Below are positions 1 to 8,632 of a stretch of 64,000 nucleotides of DNA, piece by piece (within the stretch, counting starts at the first letter, position 1; every line of letters begins with the position of its first letter). A program made the position numbers and the translations under genes. The DNA comes from Piscirickettsiaceae bacterium (lineage in GTDB: Bacteria; Pseudomonadota; Gammaproteobacteria; Nitrosococcales; Methylophagaceae). A model generated the notes under the pieces. That model was not told where the DNA came from. It saw nothing but the letters and a program-made list of their open reading frames with translations, and ran no database searches. The stretch covers positions 1 through 64,000 of the forward strand of contig JABSQO010000001.1 of NCBI GenBank assembly GCA_013215775.1, written 5' to 3'.

Positions 1-61
1 AAAGGGGGGGGGCGAATGATTTTGCTCTCCCCTTTATTAATTTACAACCTCAAGGTTTAAC

Positions 62-340
62 ATGGCTGAAACTATCACTGCTGATGATGTAATAGAACTC
101 TCATCATTGTATTTATTACGGTGGGAAGAACCTCAACAGGCACATATCCTTCTCTACCCCGAAGGAGTGGTAAAACTCAATGAAACGGGTGCTGAAATAT
201 TGAAATATTGTGATGGCACACAGACTGCTGAAGAAATTATCACTGCATTAAACAAATCATATACCACCGACGTAAGTGAAAGCGTCTACAAATTTTTAGA
301 GGTGTCCTATGCCAAAGGATGGATCAGAATTAAATCCTGA
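62..340 (+). CDS. pqqD: PQQ biosynthesis peptide chaperone PqqD
   Basis: 92 aa, PqqD-like (LLRWEEPQQAHILLYPEGVVKLNETGAEIL); overlaps the pqqE start. Confidence 0.93.
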   Translation: MAETITADDVIELSSLYLLRWEEPQQAHILLYPEGVVKLNETGAEILKYCDGTQTAEEIITALNKSYTTDVSESVYKFLEVSYAKGWIRIKS

Positions 341-1472
341 TAGTTCAGAGTTAACACTTGATGGCTTAGGAATCCCAATGTGGCTCACTCTTGAGCTGAC
401 ATATAAATGTCCTCTGCAATGTCCATGGTGTAGTAATCCACTCGATTTTGATAAATTCAAAAATGAGCTTTCAACGGAAGAATGGAAAAAAGTATTACGT
501 GATGGTCGAAAAATGGGTGCATTGCAACTTGGTTTTACCGGTGGCGAACCTATGCTCCGTGATGATATTGAAGAGCTTGTTGCCTATGCTGAAGAGCTTG
601 GCTACTACACTAATCTCATCACATCAGGTGTCGGCCTGACACCTAAACGTTTACAAGTATTAAAGGACGTGGGTCTTAAACAGATCCAGCTCAGTATACA
701 AGCCAGCGATCGAGAGTTATCACACAAATTAGTTGGTGTTGATGTTTTCGATCAAAAAATGGCTGTTGCTAAAGATATCAAAGCCCAAGGTTTTCCTATG
801 GTATTGAATATCCCAATCTGTAAACAGAATATTGGTCAGACCAGACAAATGTTGGAAATGGCTGAAAAGCTTGAAGTTGAATATATCGAATTTGCCAATA
901 TCCAGTATTACAATTGGGCACTACTGAACCGTGAAGAGTTTCTACCTTCATTGGAAGAACTGCAGGCTGCCGAAGAAGTCGTCAAGGAATATCGAGATCG
1001 CTTAGGCAATAAAATGCAGATCTACTTTGTTATTCCTGACTATTATGAAGAACGTCCAAAGGCATGTATGAATGGCTGGGGTGCTATTCATTTAACAATT
1101 GGACCCGATGGTGCCGCCCTTCCTTGTCAAGAGGCTCGTGTTATCAAGGGACTTGAGTTTCCTAATGTTCGAGACAATCCTTTGGATTGGATTTGGAATG
1201 AGTCCCCTGTATTTAATGCTTATCGTGGTGATAGCTGGATGAAAGAGCCCTGTATGAGCTGTGATGAAAAAGAAAATGATCATGGCGGCTGCCGTTGTCA
1301 GGCTTACCTGTTGACCGGTGATGCAGCTAATACCGATCCTGTTTGCTCCAAATCACCCATGCACGATGTTATTGAATCATGTGTGGCCAATATAGCAAGC
1401 CCACACAGAGTTGAACGACCTCTTGTATTTAGGAAAAAGGGTTCTATTACCACTGATTTTCTTGATGTGTAA
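309..1472 (+). CDS. pqqE: PQQ biosynthesis radical SAM protein PqqE
   Basis: Radical SAM motif CPLQCPWC near the N-terminus, Cys-rich C-terminus (CMSCDEKENDHGGCRCQ). Confidence 0.95.
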   Translation: MPKDGSELNPDSSELTLDGLGIPMWLTLELTYKCPLQCPWCSNPLDFDKFKNELSTEEWKKVLRDGRKMGALQLGFTGGEPMLRDDIEELVAYAEELGYYTNLITSGVGLTPKRLQVLKDVGLKQIQLSIQASDRELSHKLVGVDVFDQKMAVAKDIKAQGFPMVLNIPICKQNIGQTRQMLEMAEKLEVEYIEFANIQYYNWALLNREEFLPSLEELQAAEEVVKEYRDRLGNKMQIYFVIPDYYEERPKACMNGWGAIHLTIGPDGAALPCQEARVIKGLEFPNVRDNPLDWIWNESPVFNAYRGDSWMKEPCMSCDEKENDHGGCRCQAYLLTGDAANTDPVCSKSPMHDVIESCVANIASPHRVERPLVFRKKGSITTDFLDV

Positions 1473-1474
1473 TC

Positions 1475-1579
1475 ATGAAATTTCCACCTGAAAGTATAAG
1501 TGGCTGCATTGTTGTAGCCACTTTCCTAACTACTCTACTGTTTGTTATAGCCCGAATACTTATAAATGGTAGCTTCTAA
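1475..1579 (+). CDS. putative 34 aa single-TM microprotein (MKFPPESISGCIVVATFLTTLLFVIARILINGSF)
   Basis: ATG 3 nt after the pqqE stop, one hydrophobic span, stop 14 nt before the next gene; below the ORF-track size cutoff; no strong SD. Confidence 0.4.
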   Translation: MKFPPESISGCIVVATFLTTLLFVIARILINGSF

Positions 1580-1593
1580 ATATTGGAATACTG

Positions 1594-2088
1594 ATGACGT
1601 TAACTGCATCTATTGATGTTGCTGCACGCTTGTTGCATCTAGTGGGGCTCTTGATATGGATAGGACATAATTATGCCAATGTTATCCAAAACCCCAAGTT
1701 TAAACCTGCACAACCGAGTGATCCTGGTGCAATGCTGGCAGCAATGAAACGTGAACATGGCACCTTCCGTTATGCCTCTCTAGTAGTGCTTGTAACAGGT
1801 ATATATATGCTTTGGTTTCGAGGTACATTATTTGATGCCTTAACACTATCCGGACCATCACTTGTGATTGGCATCGGAGTTTGGCTGGGCATCATTATGG
1901 TTTTAAACCTCTGGTTTGTGCTGTGGCCTCACCAGAAAAAAGTACTCGGCTTTATCCCTGCTGATGATGAAGAACGTATCCGCTGTTCTCGTATCACATT
2001 CCTATCATCCAGAACCAATACCATCCTTTCATTTGTCACTTTGTTCTTCATGATTACAGGTGCACACGGACTCTTTTTCTATACCTGA
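1594..2088 (+). CDS. membrane protein resembling the urate hydroxylase PuuD membrane domain
   Basis: Motifs LLIWIGHNYANV and NLWFVLWPHQKKVLG; several TM segments. Confidence 0.6.
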   Translation: MTLTASIDVAARLLHLVGLLIWIGHNYANVIQNPKFKPAQPSDPGAMLAAMKREHGTFRYASLVVLVTGIYMLWFRGTLFDALTLSGPSLVIGIGVWLGIIMVLNLWFVLWPHQKKVLGFIPADDEERIRCSRITFLSSRTNTILSFVTLFFMITGAHGLFFYT

Positions 2089-2106
2089 TTAGGTTGAGAT
2101 ATCACT

Positions 2107-3201
2107 ATGTATAATTTCTCTGCCGGTCCAGCTCAACTTCCACCAGAAGTCTTAAACAAAGCAAAAGACGAGTTATTGGACTGGCATGGTTGTGGAATGT
2201 CGGTTATGGAAATGCCGTTCACCTCTGATGAATTCAATGAAATCAGCACAAAGGCGTATCAGGATTTAAAAATCTTAATAAACCTACCTGAAAACTATCA
2301 CCCCTTGTTTTTACAAGGCGGGGCTTATGCCCACTTCTCACTGCTTGCCATGAATTTATTAGGCAACAATCCAAACGCGGATTATATACAGACCGGCCAC
2401 TGGTCAACCCGAGCTATTAATGAAGCCAAACGTTACGGCCATATCAATATCGCCGCCAGCAGTAAACAATCCGGATTCGACCATATCCCAGCCTTCCATC
2501 AATGGAATCTCGATCCACAAGCCGCCTATTGTCATATCACCACCAATGAAACCGCTAATGGTGTGCAATTTCAAAAAATTCCAGATTTGGAAGTACCTCT
2601 TGTTGCCGATGTCACCTCTGACTTTTTGACTCGACAAATGGATATTTCAAAGTTTGGGCTTATCTATGCCAGTGCTCAGAAAAATATTGGCCCCTCAGGG
2701 CTCACCATCGTCATTATCCGTGATGATTTATTAGATCAAGCGATGGATATTGTGCCAGCAGTATTCAACTATAGTCGACAAGCCAAAACTCGAGTAAACA
2801 CGCCATCAACCTACAGTATTTATATGGCTGGTCTAATGTTTTCTTGGTTATTAGAACAAGGTGGTATCGAAAAAGTTGAACAACAAAATAGCATTAAGGC
2901 CCAGCGTCTTTATGATGCTATCGACAATGATTATTTTTATCTTTGCACCGTTAATCCAGCTGATCGCTCAAAGGCAAATATCTGTTTTGAACTCACCAAC
3001 GCTGATCTGGCTGATGACTTTCTTAATGACGCCAAAGAAAATGGCTTACTCAATCTAAAAGGCCACGGCGTACGCGGTGGAATTCGTGTCAGCAACTACA
3101 ACGCCATGCCACTTGAAGGCTTCGATACTTTAATAGACTTTATGCAAGACTTTGCAGCAAGTCACACAATCACACCACGACAACAGCTGTGCATCGTTTA
3201 A
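2107..3201 (+). CDS. serC: phosphoserine aminotransferase
   Basis: MYNFSAGPAQLPPEVL start, PLVADVTSDFLTR, YASAQKNIGPSGLTIVIIR (PLP lysine). Confidence 0.96.
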   Translation: MYNFSAGPAQLPPEVLNKAKDELLDWHGCGMSVMEMPFTSDEFNEISTKAYQDLKILINLPENYHPLFLQGGAYAHFSLLAMNLLGNNPNADYIQTGHWSTRAINEAKRYGHINIAASSKQSGFDHIPAFHQWNLDPQAAYCHITTNETANGVQFQKIPDLEVPLVADVTSDFLTRQMDISKFGLIYASAQKNIGPSGLTIVIIRDDLLDQAMDIVPAVFNYSRQAKTRVNTPSTYSIYMAGLMFSWLLEQGGIEKVEQQNSIKAQRLYDAIDNDYFYLCTVNPADRSKANICFELTNADLADDFLNDAKENGLLNLKGHGVRGGIRVSNYNAMPLEGFDTLIDFMQDFAASHTITPRQQLCIV

Positions 3202-3206
3202 CTATC

Positions 3207-4127
3207 ATGATTTACCACACATTATTAAAGCTACTCACCAATAAAAATGACGGTTCTATCCACCGCTTTGCTCAACGCTTAACCGTTCTTTTCTGCCAAC
3301 TCTCTCGACTCAATCCAATCAAACGATCTCAACCTACATCACCGGTAAATGTAATGGGATTACAGTTTTCCAACCCTGTTGGTCTTGCAGCTGGATTTGA
3401 TCGAACAGGCACGTTTTTGCCCTATTCTGAATGTATCGGCTTCGGCTTTGTTGAAATAGGCACAATCAATATCGATGCAACACAAGTACTGGATAACACG
3501 ATCATTACAACACTACAGAACCTCAATAAGGCGACTAAATATAAGCAAAAGACGAAGCACCCTCAACAATGGGGCATCAGTCTCGGCAGCCTGAGAAATA
3601 CGCTTGATGAACAAACCGTAGCTGACTACAGCAAAGGCATGGGGTTATTTTGGCTATTTGCTGATTACCTTGTTATTAACCTGAGTCGTCCAGAAAGTGA
3701 TGCACGTGCATTGAAGCCAGATTTATATGGCTTGGATCTCTTTTTAACAAATATTCGACACCATCATAAAAAGTTAAATACAGAATATGATCTGTCTATT
3801 CCTCTTCTGGCAAAACTCGCCATTGACTACCGCCAGAATGAATCAACGGCTGAAATCATACAGTTGCTCAAACAACGAGGTTTTGATGGCGTGATCCTCG
3901 CTTTTGAAAACTGGCCAAATATTCAGCAAATCGCAGACTATTTACATAACCTCAAAGCACAACACACGGATTTTCCATTTATTGTAGTCGGCGGCATTCG
4001 CTCCACACAAGATAGTGAACAATTGCTAGCAGCTGGAGCCTCACTCGTTCAGATTTATACTGCGTTAGAACAACAAGGACCCGTAAAAACAAGGAAGGTG
4101 ATTGCTAATCTTGTTTATAAAGAGTAG
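3207..4127 (+). CDS. divergent dihydroorotate dehydrogenase-like (PyrD family) protein
   Basis: NPVGLAAGFDRTG, GFGFVEIGTI and VVGGIRSTQDSEQLLAAGASLVQIYTAL resemble class 2 PyrD; the central catalytic/ligand region is altered. ORF track extends to GTG 3189; ATG 3207 is an alternative. Confidence 0.75.
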   Translation: MIYHTLLKLLTNKNDGSIHRFAQRLTVLFCQLSRLNPIKRSQPTSPVNVMGLQFSNPVGLAAGFDRTGTFLPYSECIGFGFVEIGTINIDATQVLDNTIITTLQNLNKATKYKQKTKHPQQWGISLGSLRNTLDEQTVADYSKGMGLFWLFADYLVINLSRPESDARALKPDLYGLDLFLTNIRHHHKKLNTEYDLSIPLLAKLAIDYRQNESTAEIIQLLKQRGFDGVILAFENWPNIQQIADYLHNLKAQHTDFPFIVVGGIRSTQDSEQLLAAGASLVQIYTALEQQGPVKTRKVIANLVYKE

Positions 4128-4546
4128 CTTATTAATGACGCACAGAATGTAATGGATTCAAGAAAAGGAGATCTAACCATGTGCATAACCTCCCTCCTGA
4201 AACAGAAAAAAAACTGGCCACTTTTGTCACTAAAACAGTCATTGACTTGGCCACCTAATTCCTAATAAATCACACCACACCAAAAATAATCAAAGTGTTA
4301 CATAACCCCATGCTGTGCATACTTTGAATTATATGGCGGTCACATAAAACACACTGTTTGCCGAAAAATGCCTGGTTAGTCTGAAACCCATCAGTACGAA
4401 CAAAAGGAGGTAAATATCGCATACAACAACGACCCACAAAAACAAGAGATGTTGGGAGCAATAATCTCCCTCATTGCATAGGGATGTCGATGCCGAGGCA
4501 GCTGACATCCACCCAAAATATCGATCCAACATTTTAGGAGAATCTT

Positions 4547-5092
4547 ATGACAAAACCTAAATTACCCCCTGCTGGCACTGGCCCATCCTTGGATGACCAG
4601 CCTTTCGTACCCAGTGGTACACCCAACCCACTCCCTGCTGGAGAACCATTCAAAACCGACCCAGACAAATGGTATTTCCTTAAGGTGAACTATGTTGACG
4701 ATAAGGGGAAGTCTGTTACTGGGTATGCATACCCGGTTGGGGCAAATCCATCCACTTCATTCTGGGATTACGTGGTGTTACAAGCAGGGACCCCTGCTAA
4801 AAAAAACGCATTAAAATTTAAATTGGCTCCACTCGATGATCAAGGATGGCAAAGGTGGGAGATACGCGATGATGCTTACAATAGCGGCTATCGCCTGTCC
4901 TGCAAAGCCACAGGCTGGCTTTATCGTGCCTCAGCGTATGATGTAAAATTTCGTATCGTTGATGGCAAATTGTATTGCAGTTACTGGCATGGCCCAGTAG
5001 GTTCTACATATCGCTCTTACCTCGTTTCTGAGGGCCAATATACAGGGATGGGCTTACCGGAGTTCACCTGCGAATTAGAATTAGCTAGCTAG
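4547..5092 (+). CDS. hypothetical protein (181 aa)
   Basis: Long ORF with SD (taggag) upstream; no family recognised. Confidence 0.6.
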   Translation: MTKPKLPPAGTGPSLDDQPFVPSGTPNPLPAGEPFKTDPDKWYFLKVNYVDDKGKSVTGYAYPVGANPSTSFWDYVVLQAGTPAKKNALKFKLAPLDDQGWQRWEIRDDAYNSGYRLSCKATGWLYRASAYDVKFRIVDGKLYCSYWHGPVGSTYRSYLVSEGQYTGMGLPEFTCELELAS

Positions 5093-5190
5093 GTCGAGCG
5101 GGCACCTTCATAAGGCCGAGATAACATCAACACCTTAGCCAACAACTGGGTTGAGTCAACTTAAATTCGTCTAACCCAACGCTCAAACGG

Positions 5191-5231
5191 AATCAATAGG
5201 GTCAAATCAATCGAGTCTGACCCTATTGATT
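5191..5231. repeat. 14 bp perfect inverted repeat aatcaatagggtca/tgaccctattgatt, REP-like hairpin
   Basis: 5191-5204 and 5218-5231 are reverse complements, 13 nt loop; related copy at 6218. Confidence 0.8.
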
Positions 5232-5346
5232 TTTCAAAATACCCTTATTAGTGTCATTTTTTCGTCATAAAACTTGCGTATTCTTTTTACATGGTTAGAA
5301 TCAAGCAACGGCCTCTTAATTTAGTCCTGTGTTCGGAGTATATAAA

Positions 5347-6210
5347 ATGACAGACAAAGTGATACTCGTAGTTCTTGATGGTTTAGCGTATAAGATTGCC
5401 GAGGAATGTATGGGGTTTGTTCAGGCATTAAGTGAGCAAGGATTGGCAAGCCTTTACAAAGTACAATGCGAATTACCATCGATGTCTCGTCCGCTCTACG
5501 AGACCATCCTAACGGGAGTGACACCCGCAATTAGCGGAATCGTTCACAACCAAGTGATCCGTAACTCCAACCAAAAAAGCGTTTTCAGCTTGGCTCGAGA
5601 AGCAGGGTTGACCACCGCTGCAGCTGCATTTCATTGGTTCAGCGAACTGTATAACCAAAGCCCTTATAACGCTGTACGAGACCGCCATACAGTAGATACC
5701 GAACAACTCATCCAATATGGCTCTTTTTACCATGATGGGCAATACCCTGACGGCCATTTGTACCTTGATGCTGAATTGTTACGCCGCCGTTATGACCCTG
5801 ACTTTCTACTGATTCATCCGATGAGTATTGACGAGGCTGGTCATCGTTCTGGACTTGATAGTTCCCATTACCGCAACACCACTCGCCGATCAGATAAAGA
5901 GCTATCTGAATACCTTCCAACTTGGATTGAAGCCGGCTACCAAATTATCATTACCGCAGATCATGGCATGAATACAGATAAAAGCCACGGAGGATCTTTA
6001 GCCGAAGAGCGAGATATTCCCTTATATGTCATTGGCGATCGTTTCTCTCACCAAGCAGGTTGCGCACCAAAACAAACGGAGATTTGTGGCGTTATCTGTG
6101 AGCTACTGGGACTCCGCGATCATAGTAAATCTGTGACTGAAAATTTATTACTGAATGAAGAGCATGAGCAATCTGAACACAAAGTCATAAAGGGTGCTTG
6201 GGGTAGCTGA
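5347..6210 (+). CDS. alkaline phosphatase / type I phosphodiesterase-nucleotide pyrophosphatase superfamily protein
   Basis: VILVVLDGLAYKIA, PSMSRPLYETILTGVTP, ITADHGMNTDKSHGG metal-binding motifs. Confidence 0.82.
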   Translation: MTDKVILVVLDGLAYKIAEECMGFVQALSEQGLASLYKVQCELPSMSRPLYETILTGVTPAISGIVHNQVIRNSNQKSVFSLAREAGLTTAAAAFHWFSELYNQSPYNAVRDRHTVDTEQLIQYGSFYHDGQYPDGHLYLDAELLRRRYDPDFLLIHPMSIDEAGHRSGLDSSHYRNTTRRSDKELSEYLPTWIEAGYQIIITADHGMNTDKSHGGSLAEERDIPLYVIGDRFSHQAGCAPKQTEICGVICELLGLRDHSKSVTENLLLNEEHEQSEHKVIKGAWGS

Positions 6211-6217
6211 CCCAGTA

Positions 6218-6243
6218 AATCAATAGGGTCACTCGATTGATTT
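6218..6243. repeat. second copy of the aatcaatagggtca REP-like motif
   Basis: aatcaatagggtca at 6218-6231 identical to 5191-5204, then ctcgattgatt, the reverse complement of the first copy's loop. Confidence 0.65.
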
Positions 6244-6301
6244 GAAGCAATTGATTTAAACCGCTTTACCATCCCGTTTTTATCGCCGCAAAAAAACTGT
6301 G

Positions 6302-6416
6302 TTTTGATGGCGTGATCCTCGCTTTTGAAAACTGGCCAACTATTCAGCAAATCGCAGACTATTTACGTAGCCTCAAAACACGACAGATGATTGCCAAAGC
6401 GGTTGGTACCGAGTAA
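6302..6416 (+). pseudogene. fragment of the PyrD-like gene (3' end)
   Basis: ttttgatggcgtgatcctcgcttttgaaaactggccaa.tattcagcaaatcgcagactatttac is near-identical to 3883-3950; ends with a diverged tail and TAA. Confidence 0.85.
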
Positions 6417-6552
6417 CGTCACTTTTAATTAGAAATTTTAAGTGGCGGTGTATGAGGAGTTTTTACACTGCCCCAAATATTCACAAAAAGGCTACCAACT
6501 TCACTAAGTCAGTATTTGAGGCATTAGGCGAATGTTAGAGGGAGAATGCTAG

Positions 6553-7464
6553 TTGACATTTATTGTGGCGGCTACCGGTTCAGATTGGATATGGATGCTC
6601 GCGGATCGACGTCTTTCGTATGGTCACGGAAGAGTAAAAGATAATGCTCGAAAAATATTTAGTCTTGAAACAAAGGATGGTACGGCATTGCTTGGCTATG
6701 CAGGTTTAGGCTCGACAGCTATGAAGAATGAGCCTAGTGACTGGATGGGCAATACCGTTAGAGGCCTTAATTTACCTTTAGAGCAAGTATTGAATGTCTT
6801 GGCTGATAGCGCAAAAAAAAGACTTCCTCGTCATCTACAAAAGCCGTCGTTTCCTGGAACTCCATCCCATAACATTATCATTCCAGCCTTTGTTGACGAT
6901 CACCCTCGGATATATTCTATTGATTTGTCATTAACGAACGGCAAGAAAGATCTCAATTTTAGATACACCCGACATGTGACAGGTAAAAAATCATCTAAAG
7001 GAGATATTAGTCCTAGAATTGCTATTGCTGGTTCTGGAGCACAATATATCTGCAAACAAAAGAAGTGGGCAAAAAATATATTACGAGTCATCAAGGCTCA
7101 TGACGAAGAAAAAGTAACCCCCTTTGAGGTAGCCAAGCAGTTTGCAAAGCTTAATTTTCAAGTCTCTAAGAAAGATAAATACGTGAGTAAGGAATGTGTT
7201 GTAATTTGGAGGCATAAGAAGAGTGGTGGTGGGGCTCTAAATTTCTCTGGACTTACAAAAGACACAAAGACTCAGTTCAAGCCAATTCCGGCTATTGCAA
7301 ATGGCATGGATATAAATGCAATAATCAACGTTATTTTGCCGCATTTTACAAAATCTTCAGAGGCGTTTTTTGAGCGGGGAGAGAAAATGGTCGAGCCCGA
7401 TAAGGATGCGATAAACCAAGAATTAGCAAAGCTGCCTGAAGGGCCTGATGACACTCTCGCCTAA
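6553..7464 (+). CDS. proteasome-type Ntn hydrolase (303 aa), TTG start
   Basis: MTFIVAATGSDWIWMLADRRLS...NARKIF...GYAGLGS; after Met removal Thr1, Asp17 and Lys33 are in canonical positions. Confidence 0.75.
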   Translation: MTFIVAATGSDWIWMLADRRLSYGHGRVKDNARKIFSLETKDGTALLGYAGLGSTAMKNEPSDWMGNTVRGLNLPLEQVLNVLADSAKKRLPRHLQKPSFPGTPSHNIIIPAFVDDHPRIYSIDLSLTNGKKDLNFRYTRHVTGKKSSKGDISPRIAIAGSGAQYICKQKKWAKNILRVIKAHDEEKVTPFEVAKQFAKLNFQVSKKDKYVSKECVVIWRHKKSGGGALNFSGLTKDTKTQFKPIPAIANGMDINAIINVILPHFTKSSEAFFERGEKMVEPDKDAINQELAKLPEGPDDTLA

Positions 7465-7628
7465 CAAGGTCATTAATTTTACCGTTACCATCCCGTTTTT
7501 ATCGCCATCCAAAAGACTGTGTTTTGCAGATAAAGAGGATAAGTGTTTGAGCGTAGCGAGTTTTTATCCACGCTGCAAAAGATAGTTTTTTGTGTGACTA
7601 GTGATAATGTCGGGCATCTTTTTCTTTG

Positions 7629-7662
7629 GTTCGTTTCTTTTGGGTGAACAAAAGAAATGAAC
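7629..7662. repeat. imperfect inverted repeat (gttcgtttcttttg / caaaagaaatgaac)
   Basis: 13/14 complementary arms, 6 nt loop. Confidence 0.6.
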
Positions 7663-7710
7663 GCCCTGTGGCAGCAATAATAATTTAACCAAATTTGTTA
7701 ATTAAAAGAA

Positions 7711-8613
7711 TTAAGCCTCTACCGCAATATAATCCATCCCCGATTCACCTCGCCAATAACCATCACAAGCTGGTGCACTGAGCATTGATTCAATATCAGT
7801 ATCTGACGATTCACCTTTAATCACCTGTGCGTAACGTTGAATAATGTCTGTCATATGATTCGGCTGTGGGCTAAGTCGCATGATGTCGACGCCGAGCTGC
7901 TGCATTTGTTGCCAATGCGGTAACAGATGTTGAATTCTTCCCGATTGGGTTTGAATACCGTTAATGGTGAAAAATTGTTCCCCTTCTTGGCTATCCATCG
8001 CTAAACCTTCAGGATAATCTTGGCAAACAAGCTGGCAATCATCCTTAGGCAGTTTACGAAACCTTGCCGTAAAACAACGTGCTGAAAATGCTAATGGCAT
8101 GCGGCCAAATGAAAATACTTCTGTTTCAATTTTATCTTTAAAGCCCATGGTCTCAACATCTGCCAATATGTCTTTTAATGTATTGGCATCTAACTCAACC
8201 GGCATGACCCAACGCATTAAACCTTGTTGCTGTAATAGTTTGAGAGTGTAGGCATTATAGATATTGAGCGCCGGACCACCGACAAAGGGTAAAGATTGAT
8301 CAGCCATGAGTTGCACAGCGCCCATGTCATTGGCTTCGACTAAAATATCGCCGTTTTGACACAAGCGTTTAACACCGGCCATATCTGATTGGGCTTCAAT
8401 TAATGTCAGCGTTGATAACACCACTTGTTTGCCTGATTGAGCTAATTCTTTGGCTAGCTCAATCCATTCTGCTGTTTTTAGAAAGCGACGTTTGGCACAC
8501 ACTGTTTCGCCCAGATAAATAATATCTATCGGGCTATTGATGTGGGTGTGATAAAAGTCTTCCACCGTTTGGCGTGGCCAAAAATATTGTATGGCACCTA
8601 AAGAGAGTTTCAT
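7711..8613 (-). CDS. ubiV: U32 peptidase family, O2-independent ubiquinone biosynthesis protein UbiV
   Basis: MKLSLGAIQYFWPRQTVEDFY; adjacent to ubiU and the SCP2-type ubiT. Confidence 0.9.
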   Translation of the reverse strand: MKLSLGAIQYFWPRQTVEDFYHTHINSPIDIIYLGETVCAKRRFLKTAEWIELAKELAQSGKQVVLSTLTLIEAQSDMAGVKRLCQNGDILVEANDMGAVQLMADQSLPFVGGPALNIYNAYTLKLLQQQGLMRWVMPVELDANTLKDILADVETMGFKDKIETEVFSFGRMPLAFSARCFTARFRKLPKDDCQLVCQDYPEGLAMDSQEGEQFFTINGIQTQSGRIQHLLPHWQQMQQLGVDIMRLSPQPNHMTDIIQRYAQVIKGESSDTDIESMLSAPACDGYWRGESGMDYIAVEA

Positions 8614-8632
8614 GGGTTTGGGCCTACATTAT

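Noticed and set aside
1092-1283. Short antisense ORFs inside long genes (e.g. 1092..1283 -, 2404..2637 -, 9148..9348 -, 44833..45210 -, 51446..52162 +)
   Set aside because: They lie opposite well-supported coding genes, look compositionally like frame shadows and have no recognisable motifs
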